Shown one piece after another: positions 8,693 to 17,619 of a stretch of DNA of 64,000 nt. The position numbers and the translations under genes are program-made. The notes beneath the pieces are model-generated. The model made no database searches. It was not told where the DNA came from and saw nothing but the letters and a program-made list of their open reading frames with translations. Location of the stretch: NCBI RefSeq assembly GCF_040712085.1, contig NZ_JBFCVK010000002.1, positions 1 through 64,000 on the forward strand, given 5' to 3'. Source of the DNA: Aquibaculum sediminis (GTDB taxonomy: Bacteria > Pseudomonadota > Alphaproteobacteria > Kiloniellales > DSM-21159). Every line of letters begins with the position of its first letter. Within the stretch, counting starts at the first letter, position 1.

Positions 8693-10060
8693 TCAGTATT
8701 GATAAGCCTCGAAGAGCTTGGCCATGTCGCCGCCCAGCGGGCCGGCGAAATCCTCCAGCAGCGCGTCGGCGGGGCTTCGGCCGGAGGCGACGATCTCGCG
8801 CAGCACGTCGAGGAAGAAGCGCTCATCCATGCCTTCGCCGTTCAGTTGCCCGCGGCGTTTCAGGCCCAGGGCCGCGATGTCGAGCACCTCTCCGGCCAGC
8901 GCGGTCAGCGGCCGGCCGCGGAAGCGCGTGTCCAGGGCAAGGCGCGGAACCTCGGCGCGCAGATGCTCGTGATCGGCGGCGGTCCAGTCGGCGACCAGCG
9001 CCTCGGCTGCAGCCAGGGCCTCGTCGTCGTAGAGCAGCCCGACCCAGAGCGCGGGCAGGGCGCAGAGCCGCCGCCAGGGCCCGCCGTCGGCGCCGCGCAT
9101 TTCCAGGTACTTCTTGAGCCGGACTTCGGGAAAGACCGTGGTGACATGGTCCGACCAATCGCTCATCAGCGGCAGTTCACCCGGCAGGATCTCCAGCTTG
9201 CCGGCCATGAAGTCGCGGAAGGACAGGCCGGCCGCATCGAGATAGGTCCCGTCGCGGTAGACGAAGTACATGGGCACGTCGAGCAGGTAGTCCACCCAGC
9301 GCTCGAAGCCGAAGCCCTCCTCGAAGACGAAGGGCAGGATGCCGCAGCGATCGGGGTCGGTGTCGGTCCAGACCTGGCTGCGGAAGGACTTGAAGCCGTT
9401 GACCTTGCCCTCGGTGAAGGGGGAGTTGGCGAAGAGCGCGGTGGCGATGGGCTGCAGTGCCAGGCTGACCCGGAACTTGCGCACCATGTCCGCCTCGTCA
9501 AGGAAGTCGAGGTTGGTCTGCACGGTGCAGGTCCGCAGCATCATGTCCAGACCCAGGCTGCCCCGGGTCGGCATGTAACGCCGCATGATGGCGTAGCGCC
9601 CCTTGGGCATCCAGGGCATCTCTGCACGGGTCCAGGTGGGCGCGAAGCCCAGGCCCAGCATGCCGACGCCGATCGGGTCGCAGACCTCCTTGACCTCGGC
9701 CAGGTGACGGTTCACCTCGGAACAGGTCTCGTGCAGTGTGCGCAGTGGCGCGCCCGAGAGCTCGAACTGCCCGCCCGGCTCCAGGGTGATGCTGCAGCCC
9801 GCCTTGGTCAGGGCGATGGGCCGCCCCTCCTCCTCGACCGGAGACCAGCCGAAACGCCCTGCAAGGCCTTCCAGCACGGCCCGGATCGAGCGTTCCCCCT
9901 CATAGGGGGCGGGCTTGAGATCGTCGCGGGTGAAGACGAACTTCTCGTGCTCGGTGCCGATGCGCCAGTCCTCTCGCGGTTTGTTGCCAGCGGCAAACCA
10001 CTCGATCAACTGAGCCTTGTCGGTAATTGGTGCGCCCTCGGCTTGCGGCGGTGCGGACAC
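8693..10060 (-). CDS. gshA: Glutamate-cysteine ligase, plant/alphaproteobacterial type
   Basis: 455 residues, normal for the GCS2/plant-type family. It ligates L-glutamate and L-cysteine with ATP, the first and rate-limiting step of glutathione synthesis in the cytosol. Supporting blocks are WRIGTEHEKFVF near the N-terminus, ITLEPGGQFELSGAP (about 94-108), the YMPTRGSLGLDMMLRTCTVQ stretch, and FEEGFGFERWVDYLLDVPMY. The ATG at 10060 is a few residues upstream of the conserved start. The gene for glutathione synthetase is not in the window. Confidence 0.92.
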   Translation of the reverse strand: MSAPPQAEGAPITDKAQLIEWFAAGNKPREDWRIGTEHEKFVFTRDDLKPAPYEGERSIRAVLEGLAGRFGWSPVEEEGRPIALTKAGCSITLEPGGQFELSGAPLRTLHETCSEVNRHLAEVKEVCDPIGVGMLGLGFAPTWTRAEMPWMPKGRYAIMRRYMPTRGSLGLDMMLRTCTVQTNLDFLDEADMVRKFRVSLALQPIATALFANSPFTEGKVNGFKSFRSQVWTDTDPDRCGILPFVFEEGFGFERWVDYLLDVPMYFVYRDGTYLDAAGLSFRDFMAGKLEILPGELPLMSDWSDHVTTVFPEVRLKKYLEMRGADGGPWRRLCALPALWVGLLYDDEALAAAEALVADWTAADHEHLRAEVPRLALDTRFRGRPLTALAGEVLDIAALGLKRRGQLNGEGMDERFFLDVLREIVASGRSPADALLEDFAGPLGGDMAKLFEAYQY

Positions 10061-10172
10061 GGGCGACTCCCCTGACAGTCGAACTGAACCAGTGGGCAGA
10101 AAAGGCGCTCACCCCGAGAGGGTCAAGCGCGAAGGCGGCAAGGCTGGGTGGCGGGACAAGCAGGGCCGGGAC

Positions 10173-10679
10173 TCACCCCTGGGCCAGGCGCGCCAGGGCG
10201 TCGTCCTCGATGCGGCAGACCTCTTCGCCCGGGAGTGTGAAGCCGAGGCTGGCGTAGAAGCGCCGCGTGGCCTCATTGTCCCGGCGCACGTTGAGTTCCA
10301 TGCGCGCCAGTCCGCGCCGGCCGGCTTCGCGCGCCAGGGCCCGCAGCAGGGCCTTGCCGACGCCGCGGCCGCGCGCAGCTTCTTCCACCCAGAGATTTTC
10401 CACCAGCATCACCCGCCCGCCCTTGAAGGGCGAGAAGACCGGGTACCAGGCGAGATAGCCCAGGGGCGCCGGTGCGGGGGCTGCTGGGCTGTCCTCCGCC
10501 AGAAGGGCGTGGAAGGCCGGTTCCGGGCCGAAGGCCCAGTCGCAGACGGCATCCGGGGTAATATGCTCGACGTTGGCCTTGCCTTCGTAGCGGGCCAGGG
10601 AGCGGATCATGGCGGCGAGCGTTGGGGCATCCGCCCGGCCGGCAGCACGGATGTGGAGGGGAAACTCTGTGGCTGGCAT
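10173..10679 (-). CDS. GNAT-family N-acetyltransferase
   Basis: 168 residues of a single GNAT domain. The acetyl-CoA pyrophosphate-binding motif is RGRGVGKALL (about 125-134), preceded by VENLWVEEAA, and a C-terminal NEATRRFYASLGF completes the fold. The organisation resembles the SSAT/ThiaLIV-type diamine acetyltransferase group (FHALLAED and YLAWYPVFS blocks), so a small amine or thialysine acceptor is plausible but not shown. Confidence 0.82.
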   Translation of the reverse strand: MPATEFPLHIRAAGRADAPTLAAMIRSLARYEGKANVEHITPDAVCDWAFGPEPAFHALLAEDSPAAPAPAPLGYLAWYPVFSPFKGGRVMLVENLWVEEAARGRGVGKALLRALAREAGRRGLARMELNVRRDNEATRRFYASLGFTLPGEEVCRIEDDALARLAQG

Positions 10680-10722
10680 GGCGGCACTTTAACTCGCCGC
10701 CTGCTCCCGTCAATTGTCGAAC

Positions 10723-10944
10723 TCATGCCTTTGCAAGCTCGGCGGCGAAGGGGGGAGGGGAGACGCCGTGGGACGAGGAGGGGCGCTTGCGCTGCAGGTA
10801 GTAGTCGGCGGCGACGTCGACGCCCAATTCGGTATGGCCGCAGCCGGGGCATTCCAGTGCGAGGCCCAGGCGCTGGGTGGCGAAGGCGGTGCCGCAATGG
10901 CAGAGGATGGCGTAGCCGCCGCTGATCTTCCCGTCGACGTGCAT
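10723..10944 (-). CDS. Small zinc-ribbon protein of unknown function
   Basis: 73 residues if translation starts at the ATG at 10944, which has AGGGAG seven bases upstream. A longer in-frame start at 11055 exists but its extra 37 residues look like translated leader. The protein carries LCHCG and ECPGCG, i.e. two Cys pairs 20 residues apart, a probable zinc ribbon. No family is recognised. It lies on the same strand as the GNAT gene and may be co-transcribed with it. Confidence 0.55.
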   Translation of the reverse strand: MHVDGKISGGYAILCHCGTAFATQRLGLALECPGCGHTELGVDVAADYYLQRKRPSSSHGVSPPPFAAELAKA

Positions 10945-11078
10945 GTCGAACTCCCTTTTCGGTTCGCTGCCGTGAAGATGCGTCCGGCCCTGGGGCGATC
11001 CCAGGTGCAAATCTGAGGCATGATGGTGAGACGACTTTGACTGGGCCATTGCCAAGCCTGTTCGCCATACACTCCAGC

Positions 11079-11756
11079 CTATCCAGCAGGCGTGATCTCG
11101 ACTAGGCGGGGTTGGGCGCGTCCCAGGCCGATGACGCGAATGCCGGACGGCAGCGCGGCTTCATAGTCCTCATGGTGGTGGCCGTGTACGATGAGCTTCG
11201 CGCCCATCGTTTCTGCAAGAAGGTCCAGTTCCTCGAAGCCGTGGCGGTGGCACGAGGGGGCCTCGTGCGTGACCAGGACCTGGGCGCTCTCGTTGGCCAG
11301 TTCATCGTAGAGGCTGGGAAAGATCACCGTTTCCGCTAAGCGCTCGCGTCCGTCGAGGAGGCCGCGCTCCCGCAGGTTTGCAAGGTAGTCCTGGGCTGCG
11401 TGAAAGCTACTGGCCTCAGCGCTGCGAGGGTGCCAGACGCCCTCCCGGAAGGTGCCGCCGAGCCCGCCCAGTCGGATGCCTCCGACCTCAGCAACCCGGC
11501 CGTGCAGGTTGCCTGGGACTCCGCCCTGAAACAGATGCTCGAACCAGTTGGGTCGATCGCTGTCGTGGTTGCCGGGGATCCAGTGCACAGGAATCTGCGC
11601 TTTGAGCAGCGGCGAGACTGCCTCGAACAGTGGCTGCGCGAGATCGCAATCACCCAGGATCACCACAGCGTCGGGCTGCTGCTCTTCACAAGCGGCGAGC
11701 AGCGGTCGCCACTGCCCGTGCGGGTCACCGTAGAAGAGAATGCGCGCCTTCGTCAT
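11079..11756 (-). CDS. Metallophosphoesterase
   Basis: 225 residues from MTKARILFYG. Calcineurin-like motifs occur in order: GDPHGQW (motif I), LGDCD (II), PGNHDSD (III), VTHEAPSCH (IV) and HGHHHED (V). These ligate a di-metal centre for phosphoester hydrolysis. The start at 11756 was preferred over 11792 because motif I is normally within ten residues of the N-terminus. The substrate is unknown; small members of this family act on nucleotides or phosphoproteins. Confidence 0.85.
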   Translation of the reverse strand: MTKARILFYGDPHGQWRPLLAACEEQQPDAVVILGDCDLAQPLFEAVSPLLKAQIPVHWIPGNHDSDRPNWFEHLFQGGVPGNLHGRVAEVGGIRLGGLGGTFREGVWHPRSAEASSFHAAQDYLANLRERGLLDGRERLAETVIFPSLYDELANESAQVLVTHEAPSCHRHGFEELDLLAETMGAKLIVHGHHHEDYEAALPSGIRVIGLGRAQPRLVEITPAG

Positions 11757-12089
11757 GTCCGCAGCCCTGCGTTGTGGCGAGTCGCAAGGCACGAGAGATC
11801 CTGTCGGTCCTGCTGGAAGCGCACGAGCCGTGTCGTCCGACTGCGCGAAATCAAGATTCTAGTCGAGCGATCAGAGGCCTGAGAGAAATCAATCTTGGTC
11901 ATATCAGCTTATAACCCCTAGAATGCCTGAGGGGCGATAGAAATGGTCGCCTCTGCCAAAGCTATAGATGTGGAGGATACGAAATCTCAGACACGCAGCA
12001 TTGGCCTGTCGGGACTCTGATCCCTGTGGTAACGCGGCAGGGGTCACGGCAGTGGCTGCGGGCATGATAAACAGAGTGGGGAACACGTG

Positions 12090-13709
12090 ATGTCCGACGA
12101 CGACCAAGGCAACCCGACCCCAGAGGGGGCAGCCGACCTGATCGAGACGGACTACGAGGTCGGTCAGGACAACATCCAAGCAAAGATCGGGCCCTTCGGG
12201 CTCGACATCCACAACCCGGTGTTCATGATCTCCGGGCTCGCCATCGTCACCTTTGTTTTCCTGACCCTGGCCCTGCCCGGGCCGGCGGGGAACATCTTGA
12301 GCTGGCTGCTCTCGACGGTGACCTCGACCTTCGACTGGTTCTTCCTGATTGCCGGCAACATCTTCGTGCTGGTCTGCCTGGGCATCCTGGTTTCGCCGCT
12401 CGGCAAAGTGCGTCTGGGCGGGCGCGAGGCCCGACCCGACTATTCCTATCCCGGCTGGTTTGCCATGCTGTTTGCCGCCGGCATGGGCATCGGACTGATG
12501 TTCTATGGCGTGTCCGAACCGCTTACGCACTTCGGCACCGCCGTGGCCGAGGATGCGGGAACCGCCGGCAGCTGGTCGCCGCTCGCAGGCGCACCCGGCG
12601 ATGCGGAGGAAGCGCGCCGCCTGGGCATGGCGGCGACGATCTATCACTGGGCCCTGCATCCTTGGGCAATCTACGCCATCGTGGCCCTGTCCCTGGCGCT
12701 GTTTGCCTTCAACAAGGGCCTGCCGCTGTCCGTGCGCTCGATCTTCTATCCGATCTTCGGCGAGAAGGTCTGGGGCTGGACCGGGCACATCATCGACACC
12801 CTGGCGGTCTTTGCCACGCTCTTTGGTCTGGCGACCTCCTTGGGCTTCGGGGCGGAGCAGGCCAATGCCGGGCTCGAGTTCCTCTTCGGGGTGCCGGAAG
12901 GAGACACCTCCAAGGTCCTCCTGGTGGTCGGGATCACGGCCATTGCCCTGGTTTCGGTGCTGGCCGGCCTGGACAAGGGCGTGAAGCGCCTGTCGGAGAT
13001 CAACCTGTCGCTGGCCATCCTCTTGATGCTCTTCGTCATCCTGGTGGGGCCGACGGTGGCGATCGTCACCGGATTTTTTGCCAATTTGGCGGCCTATGTG
13101 GAGTATCTGCCGGCCCTCTCGAACCCCTTCGGGCGTGAGGACAGCAACTTTGCCCAGGGCTGGACTGCCTTCTACTGGGCGTGGTGGATCTCCTGGTCGC
13201 CCTTCGTGGGCATGTTCATCGCCCGGGTCAGCCGGGGGCGCACGGTGCGCGAGTTCATCACCTGCGTGCTGCTGATCCCCTCCCTGGCCTCGGTGCTCTG
13301 GATGACCGCCTTCGGTGGCACGGCCATCAGCCAGCTGGTCTATGACGGCTATCAGGCTGCGGCCGAGGCGGCGCTGCCGCTGCAGCTCTTCCTGATGCTG
13401 CAGGAACTGCCGCTGGCGGAGATCACCTCCTTCGTTGGCATCGTGCTGGTGATCGTGTTCTTCGTGACCTCGTCCGACTCCGGCTCGTTGGTCATCGACA
13501 CCATCACCGCCGGTGGCAAGATGGATGCTCCGGTGTCGCAGCGGGTCTTCTGGTGCATCTTCGAGGGCCTCGTGGCCATCGCCCTGCTGTTGGGCGGTGG
13601 GCTTGCGGCGCTGCAGGCAGCCTCCGTCTCGACGGGCCTGCCCTTCGCCGCGGTGCTGCTGCTGGGTTGCTGGGCCCTGATCAAGGGCCTGCGCTCGGAA
13701 CCGCGCTGA
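12090..13709 (+). CDS. BCCT-family betaine/carnitine/choline-type transporter
   Basis: 539 residues with 12 predicted membrane segments. The family signatures are present: GIGLMFYGVSEP (about 132-143), the conserved YHWALHPWAIYA segment (about 175-186), and WTAFYWAWWISWSPFVGMFIARVSRGRT in the TM8 region, with its aromatic betaine/choline box. It imports quaternary ammonium compounds using ion gradients at the inner membrane. A GTG at 12087 immediately precedes the chosen ATG. No long C-terminal osmosensing tail is present, suggesting nutrient uptake rather than osmotic control. Confidence 0.92.
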   Translation: MSDDDQGNPTPEGAADLIETDYEVGQDNIQAKIGPFGLDIHNPVFMISGLAIVTFVFLTLALPGPAGNILSWLLSTVTSTFDWFFLIAGNIFVLVCLGILVSPLGKVRLGGREARPDYSYPGWFAMLFAAGMGIGLMFYGVSEPLTHFGTAVAEDAGTAGSWSPLAGAPGDAEEARRLGMAATIYHWALHPWAIYAIVALSLALFAFNKGLPLSVRSIFYPIFGEKVWGWTGHIIDTLAVFATLFGLATSLGFGAEQANAGLEFLFGVPEGDTSKVLLVVGITAIALVSVLAGLDKGVKRLSEINLSLAILLMLFVILVGPTVAIVTGFFANLAAYVEYLPALSNPFGREDSNFAQGWTAFYWAWWISWSPFVGMFIARVSRGRTVREFITCVLLIPSLASVLWMTAFGGTAISQLVYDGYQAAAEAALPLQLFLMLQELPLAEITSFVGIVLVIVFFVTSSDSGSLVIDTITAGGKMDAPVSQRVFWCIFEGLVAIALLLGGGLAALQAASVSTGLPFAAVLLLGCWALIKGLRSEPR

Positions 13710-13716
13710 TCGCAAT

Positions 13717-13751
13717 CGGCCCGGCGGAGTTCCAAAAGCTTCGCCGGGCCG
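13717..13751. terminator. Bidirectional terminator hairpin between converging genes
   Basis: CGGCCCGGCG (13717-13726) pairs perfectly with CGCCGGGCCG (13742-13751) around a 15-base loop. It lies between the stop of the BCCT gene and that of the convergent permease. There is no run of T, but the position and the 10-bp GC stem fit a shared terminator. Confidence 0.6.
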
Positions 13752-13779
13752 CTTCGCGTTCCGATTTCCTGTCTCGCCC

Positions 13780-15537
13780 TCACGCCAGTGGCGTGCTGTC
13801 GACCGAGAAGCTCAGGTATTCCCCTTCGTTGTACTGCTGGTGGTCGAGGTTCTGCACCAGACCGCGCAGGATGCGCAGCCCGGCATCCTCGCCATCCGAC
13901 CTGTCCGGCTGGGCTTCAAGACCGGAGAGCTGGTCCAGGATGTTCTCTTGCGTCTGCGCACCCATGAAGAACTCCACGGTTAGAAGGTCTCCGTCCCGCT
14001 GCACCGCGGCAGACAGGCGCAGTTCGCGTCGCCGGTTGCCGGTCGAGCGGCGTTCCAACAGATAGAGCAGCGCCTCCTCGGCGGCCAGTTGCAGCCGCAT
14101 CACCGCCGGCTTGTCCCAGCCGATGGCCACGGCCTCTTCCTGCAGCCAGTCGTGCAATTCGCCCAGCGCAGCGTGGGAGCTGGCGAGACTGCGCCGGTGT
14201 CGCCGCGGGCTGCCGATGTTCAGGGCAAGCATCAGGAGGATCGCGACGATGGATCCGGCGGTGATGCCGTTGTCGAGCAGGATCCGTGACCAGGGCGGCA
14301 GCAGGTCGGAGAAGAGCCACTGGTGCTGGAACCCCATGCCCAGCCAGAAGGCAAGGCAGACCACGAAGGCGTTGCGATAGGACAGCCCGCCCTCGGTGAC
14401 CATGCGCAGGCCGTTCCCGAAGAGCAGCGACAGGATCACGAAGGCGAAGGCCCCCAGAACCGGGCTGGGCACCGACTGCAGCAGGGCGGAGAGTTTCGGC
14501 GAGAAGGCCAGAAGCACCAGCATCAGCCCGCCGAGCAGTGCCACGCGGCGCGCGGCCACGCCGGTCATTTCCACCACTGCAATGCTGTCGGAATAGGTGG
14601 TGTTGGGCAGGGTTCCGGCGACACCGGAGAGCAGGTTGCCCACGCCGTCGGCATAGACCGCGCCCTGTACCACCTTGAAGTCCAGCGGCCGCTGCTCGCG
14701 ATGGGAGAGGCGCTGAATGGCGATGGCGTCGCCGTAGGTCTCGACCGCTCCCACGAGCGTGACGATGATGAAGGCGGGCAGCAGGCCCCAGAAGGCCGGA
14801 CCGAAGGAAAGATCCAGTCCGGGCCAAGCCACCGACGGCAGGCCCAGCCAGGGCGCCGTTGCGACAGCGGAGACATCCAGCAGACCGATGGACCAGGCCA
14901 CCAGGCAGCCGGTCAGGACGCCGCCCAGCGGCCCCCAGAGCTTGAGGCCGCCACGGGCGAAGAGCAGCAGGCTGAGCGTGATCAGAAAGGTGATCGTCGC
15001 CACCAGGGGCGCGCCCGAGGGCCCCAGCGTCGTCTCCGGGCGCTGGGCCAGGAGATCGAAGATCACCGGGAAGACCGTCACCGCGATCAGCATCATCACG
15101 GTCCCGCCCACCGTCGGCGTCAAAATGCGCCGGAGCTGGCCCAGCTTGGACGCGAAGACGAACTGCACCAGGGCCGCGGCGATGATGAGGGTGCCCATGA
15201 GCGGCATGCCGCCGGCGGTCAGCGCGGCGATGCCGATGGCGATGAAAGCACCCGAGGTGCCCATGAAGAGCGCATAGCCGGCCCCGACCGGCCCGATCCG
15301 GCGCGCCTGCAGCATGGTGGTGAGGCCGGAGATCAGTAGGGCGGCGAAGACCACCCAGGAACCGTACTGTCCCTCCAGGCCGACGGCGCGCAACACGATC
15401 AGGGGCGTGAGCACGATGCCGACCAGGATCAAGGTGACCACCTGAAAGCCGAGCAGGCTTGCGAGGAGAAGGGGTGGCTTCTCGTCGGCCGCGTACTGCA
15501 GCCGTGCGGATTTATCCGATCGGTCGGCCTGACTCAT
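13780..15537 (-). CDS. NCS2-type xanthine/uracil permease with C-terminal HATPase-like domain
   Basis: 585 residues from the ATG at 15537, which has a GAGGGGGAT ribosome site. Residues 1 to about 445 form a nucleobase:cation symporter-2 core with about 13 membrane segments. Hallmarks are TFGPAFWGLLPAF-like TM8 and VGAVETYGDAIAIQ (about 263-276), followed by the NLLSGVAGTLPNTTYSDS motif that normally binds nucleobase. About 140 extra residues (445-585) are soluble and resemble the RsbW-like HATPase_c fold: LQLAAEEALLYL in place of an N-box helix and GLRILRGLVQNLDH in place of the last helix. The usual N-box Asn is Tyr and no clear G1 box is seen, so ATP binding is doubtful. The permease call is firm; the tail assignment is tentative. 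Confidence 0.8.
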   Translation of the reverse strand: MSQADRSDKSARLQYAADEKPPLLLASLLGFQVVTLILVGIVLTPLIVLRAVGLEGQYGSWVVFAALLISGLTTMLQARRIGPVGAGYALFMGTSGAFIAIGIAALTAGGMPLMGTLIIAAALVQFVFASKLGQLRRILTPTVGGTVMMLIAVTVFPVIFDLLAQRPETTLGPSGAPLVATITFLITLSLLLFARGGLKLWGPLGGVLTGCLVAWSIGLLDVSAVATAPWLGLPSVAWPGLDLSFGPAFWGLLPAFIIVTLVGAVETYGDAIAIQRLSHREQRPLDFKVVQGAVYADGVGNLLSGVAGTLPNTTYSDSIAVVEMTGVAARRVALLGGLMLVLLAFSPKLSALLQSVPSPVLGAFAFVILSLLFGNGLRMVTEGGLSYRNAFVVCLAFWLGMGFQHQWLFSDLLPPWSRILLDNGITAGSIVAILLMLALNIGSPRRHRRSLASSHAALGELHDWLQEEAVAIGWDKPAVMRLQLAAEEALLYLLERRSTGNRRRELRLSAAVQRDGDLLTVEFFMGAQTQENILDQLSGLEAQPDRSDGEDAGLRILRGLVQNLDHQQYNEGEYLSFSVDSTPLA

Positions 15538-15695
15538 GATGGTATCCCCCTCGCGCAGCACTCTACCCGGCGTTGGGCGCTTCTGTGAACGGCCTGCTTT
15601 GTTCGAAACGAGGAAACAGTGCGGCCGCCGGGCGTCACTTCTCTTGTGTGCCGCGCGCGCCTACCTTCCAGGGGACAGCAAAAGGAGTGATCCCC

Positions 15696-16577
15696 ATGAC
15701 CACAGCACACGACCGCCCCACTGCCCCGGTCACCCAGGCGCGACCGGTGGAGCGGCGCCTGCGCGGCATGCCGGCCAGCGACGGCGCCGGCGTGAAGCTG
15801 ACTCGCATCATCGGCACGCCGGATCTGGACGCGCTGGATCCCTTCCTGATGCTGGACGAGTTCGGCTCCGACGATCCCAAGGCCTACATCGCCGGCTTTC
15901 CGGATCATCCGCATCGCGGCTTCGAAACGGTGACCGTGATGCTGGACGGCCGCATGCGCCATCGCGACAACAAGGGCAACGAGGGGCTGCTCGGCCCCGG
16001 CGGCGTGCAGTGGATGACCGCCGGCAGCGGACTGGTCCACTCCGAGATGCCGGAGCAGGAGGAAGGCCTGATGCGCGGCTTTCAGCTCTGGCTGAACCTG
16101 CCGTCGCACCTGAAGATGACCACGCCCGGCTACCGAGACCTCCAGGCCGATGCGATTCCCACTGCGCCGTTGTCCGGCGGCGCCACGGTCCGCGTGATCG
16201 CCGGACGCGTGGGCGAGGTGGTGGGAGCGATCGCCCTCGATCCCGAAGCGCGACCGACCGAGCCCTATCTTCTCGATCTCACGCTGCCTGCCGGCAGCAC
16301 GGCTGAGGTGCCACTGCCTGCCGGGCACGCCGCTTTCGCCTATGTCTATGAAGGCGGGGTGACACTGGAGGGCGAGCCTCTGTCCCGCGGCGATCTGGCG
16401 ATCCTGGGCGAGGGCGACGGTTTTCGTGCCCAGGCCGGCGCAGAAGGTGAGGCCAGGGTTCTGCTCGCAGCGGCGCGTCCCCTGAACGAGCCGGTGGCCC
16501 GCTATGGTCCCTTCGTGATGAACACCCGCGACGAACTGGTGCAGGCGGTGGAGGATTTCCGCAGCGGGCGATTCTGA
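15696..16577 (+). CDS. Pirin family protein
   Basis: 293 residues from the ATG at 15696, which has AAAGGAG upstream. It has the bicupin organisation with the N-terminal metal site: DPFLMLDEFG, HPHRGFETVT (two His), the MTAGSGLVHSEMP block with the third His and the Glu, and FQLWLNLP. Bacterial pirins include quercetin 2,3-dioxygenase-like enzymes and regulators of pyruvate metabolism. It is divergent from the permease gene with 158 bases between the starts. Confidence 0.9.
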   Translation: MTTAHDRPTAPVTQARPVERRLRGMPASDGAGVKLTRIIGTPDLDALDPFLMLDEFGSDDPKAYIAGFPDHPHRGFETVTVMLDGRMRHRDNKGNEGLLGPGGVQWMTAGSGLVHSEMPEQEEGLMRGFQLWLNLPSHLKMTTPGYRDLQADAIPTAPLSGGATVRVIAGRVGEVVGAIALDPEARPTEPYLLDLTLPAGSTAEVPLPAGHAAFAYVYEGGVTLEGEPLSRGDLAILGEGDGFRAQAGAEGEARVLLAAARPLNEPVARYGPFVMNTRDELVQAVEDFRSGRF

Positions 16578-16614
16578 CGCTACCCGTCCATCCGCTTTGT
16601 TGGCCGCCCTCTCC

Positions 16615-17502
16615 TCAGGCAGTGATCTGCTTCAGCCAGTCGATGAAGGCGAGGGAGGCGGCCTTGGCGGCACCCTGCGGCGAAAGCGTTGCATGGTAGC
16701 CGGTGCCGGGGTCGACCTCGCCGCCGGGCCAGGGCCTCAAGTGGCCCTCCCGCACCAACTCGTCGGTGATCGAGCGCCAGCCAAGCACCAGGCCGCGCCC
16801 GTCCCGGGCGGCCTGGATCGCCTGCACATAGTTGTCGAAGGTCTGGGTGGGGCCGCGCGGCCGGCCCCGCCCGGCCATCGCCATGTACTCCGACCAGCCT
16901 GCCCAGTGTGGCGTCTCGGCGCTTGCCACCTGGATCAGCGGCGCTTCCTCGAGATCCACGCCCGACTCTAGCAGGCGTTCGATCAATGCCGGCTGGCCGG
17001 CCGGACAAACGATTTCGTCGAAGAGCTTCCAGGTCTCCCCATCACTCCAGTCGCCGGTGCCATAGCGCAGGGCGACGTCGATGCCCGGGGCAAGGGCAGG
17101 AAGGTCCGTCGGCGGTGCCTGCACGTTCACCACCAGCTGCGGATGGTGCGCATAGAAGTTGGACAGGCGCGGCATCAGCCAGTGGGTCGCCATGCCCACG
17201 GTGCAGGCGATGGTCAACTGCTGCTCCTGCCCGGCGCTTGCCTGGATCTCGTCGATCGTGCCGGAAATGATGCCGAGCCCCTCCCGGGTGGCCCGGGCGA
17301 GCTGCTGCCCTGCCTCGGTGAGCCGGGCCGGTCGTGTCGTGCGATCGAGAAGGGTCACGCCCACGTGATCTTCGAGCGCCTTGAGCGCCTGGGTGATGGC
17401 CGGGCGGGTGACGTTCAGGCGCGCGGCGGCCTCCCGCATCGAGCCGAGCCGGGCGATCTCCTCGAAGGTGGCAAGCAGGCGCAGTGGGGGCAGACGCTTC
17501 AC
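16615..17502 (-). CDS. LysR-type transcriptional regulator, GcvA-like
   Basis: 295 residues. The N-terminal winged HTH is at about 6-64 (LPPLRLLATFEEIARLGSMR then AARLNVTRPAITQALKALED). It is followed by a linker helix and a periplasmic-binding-like effector domain (IACTVGMATHWLMPRLSNF, IDVALRYGTGDW). The GcvA subgroup usually controls amino acid or beta-lactamase-related genes. It is divergent from the dioxygenase gene at 17620, and an inverted repeat lies in the shared 117-base gap, so it probably regulates that dioxygenase-aldolase pair and itself. Confidence 0.9.
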   Translation of the reverse strand: MKRLPPLRLLATFEEIARLGSMREAAARLNVTRPAITQALKALEDHVGVTLLDRTTRPARLTEAGQQLARATREGLGIISGTIDEIQASAGQEQQLTIACTVGMATHWLMPRLSNFYAHHPQLVVNVQAPPTDLPALAPGIDVALRYGTGDWSDGETWKLFDEIVCPAGQPALIERLLESGVDLEEAPLIQVASAETPHWAGWSEYMAMAGRGRPRGPTQTFDNYVQAIQAARDGRGLVLGWRSITDELVREGHLRPWPGGEVDPGTGYHATLSPQGAAKAASLAFIDWLKQITA

Positions 17503-17504
17503 GA

Positions 17505-17522
17505 GTTAACTCACAGCTTAAC
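17505..17522. promoter_or_regulatory. Putative LysR operator
   Basis: GTTAA (17505-17509) and TTAAC (17518-17522) form an inverted repeat with an 8-base spacer directly upstream of the LysR start and facing the divergent dioxygenase gene. Size and TTAA halves fit LysR-type sites. Confidence 0.45.
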
Positions 17523-17619
17523 CAACCTTAAGACTAATCACTCTTTTGGATCCTGAAAAGGCGTGCGATCTGCTCGGGCAGATCGAACCTCATTTTGAGT
17601 AGAAGCTTAAGAAGGCGCC

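Noticed and set aside
7664..10075. An 803-codon plus-strand open frame across the methyltransferase and gshA
   Set aside because: It is antisense to two clear genes and carries no motif of its own.
11904..13715. A 603-codon open frame antisense to the BCCT transporter
   Set aside because: Composition is extremely His/Gln/Gly/Arg-rich with no conserved motif; the sense strand encodes a clear 12-segment transporter.
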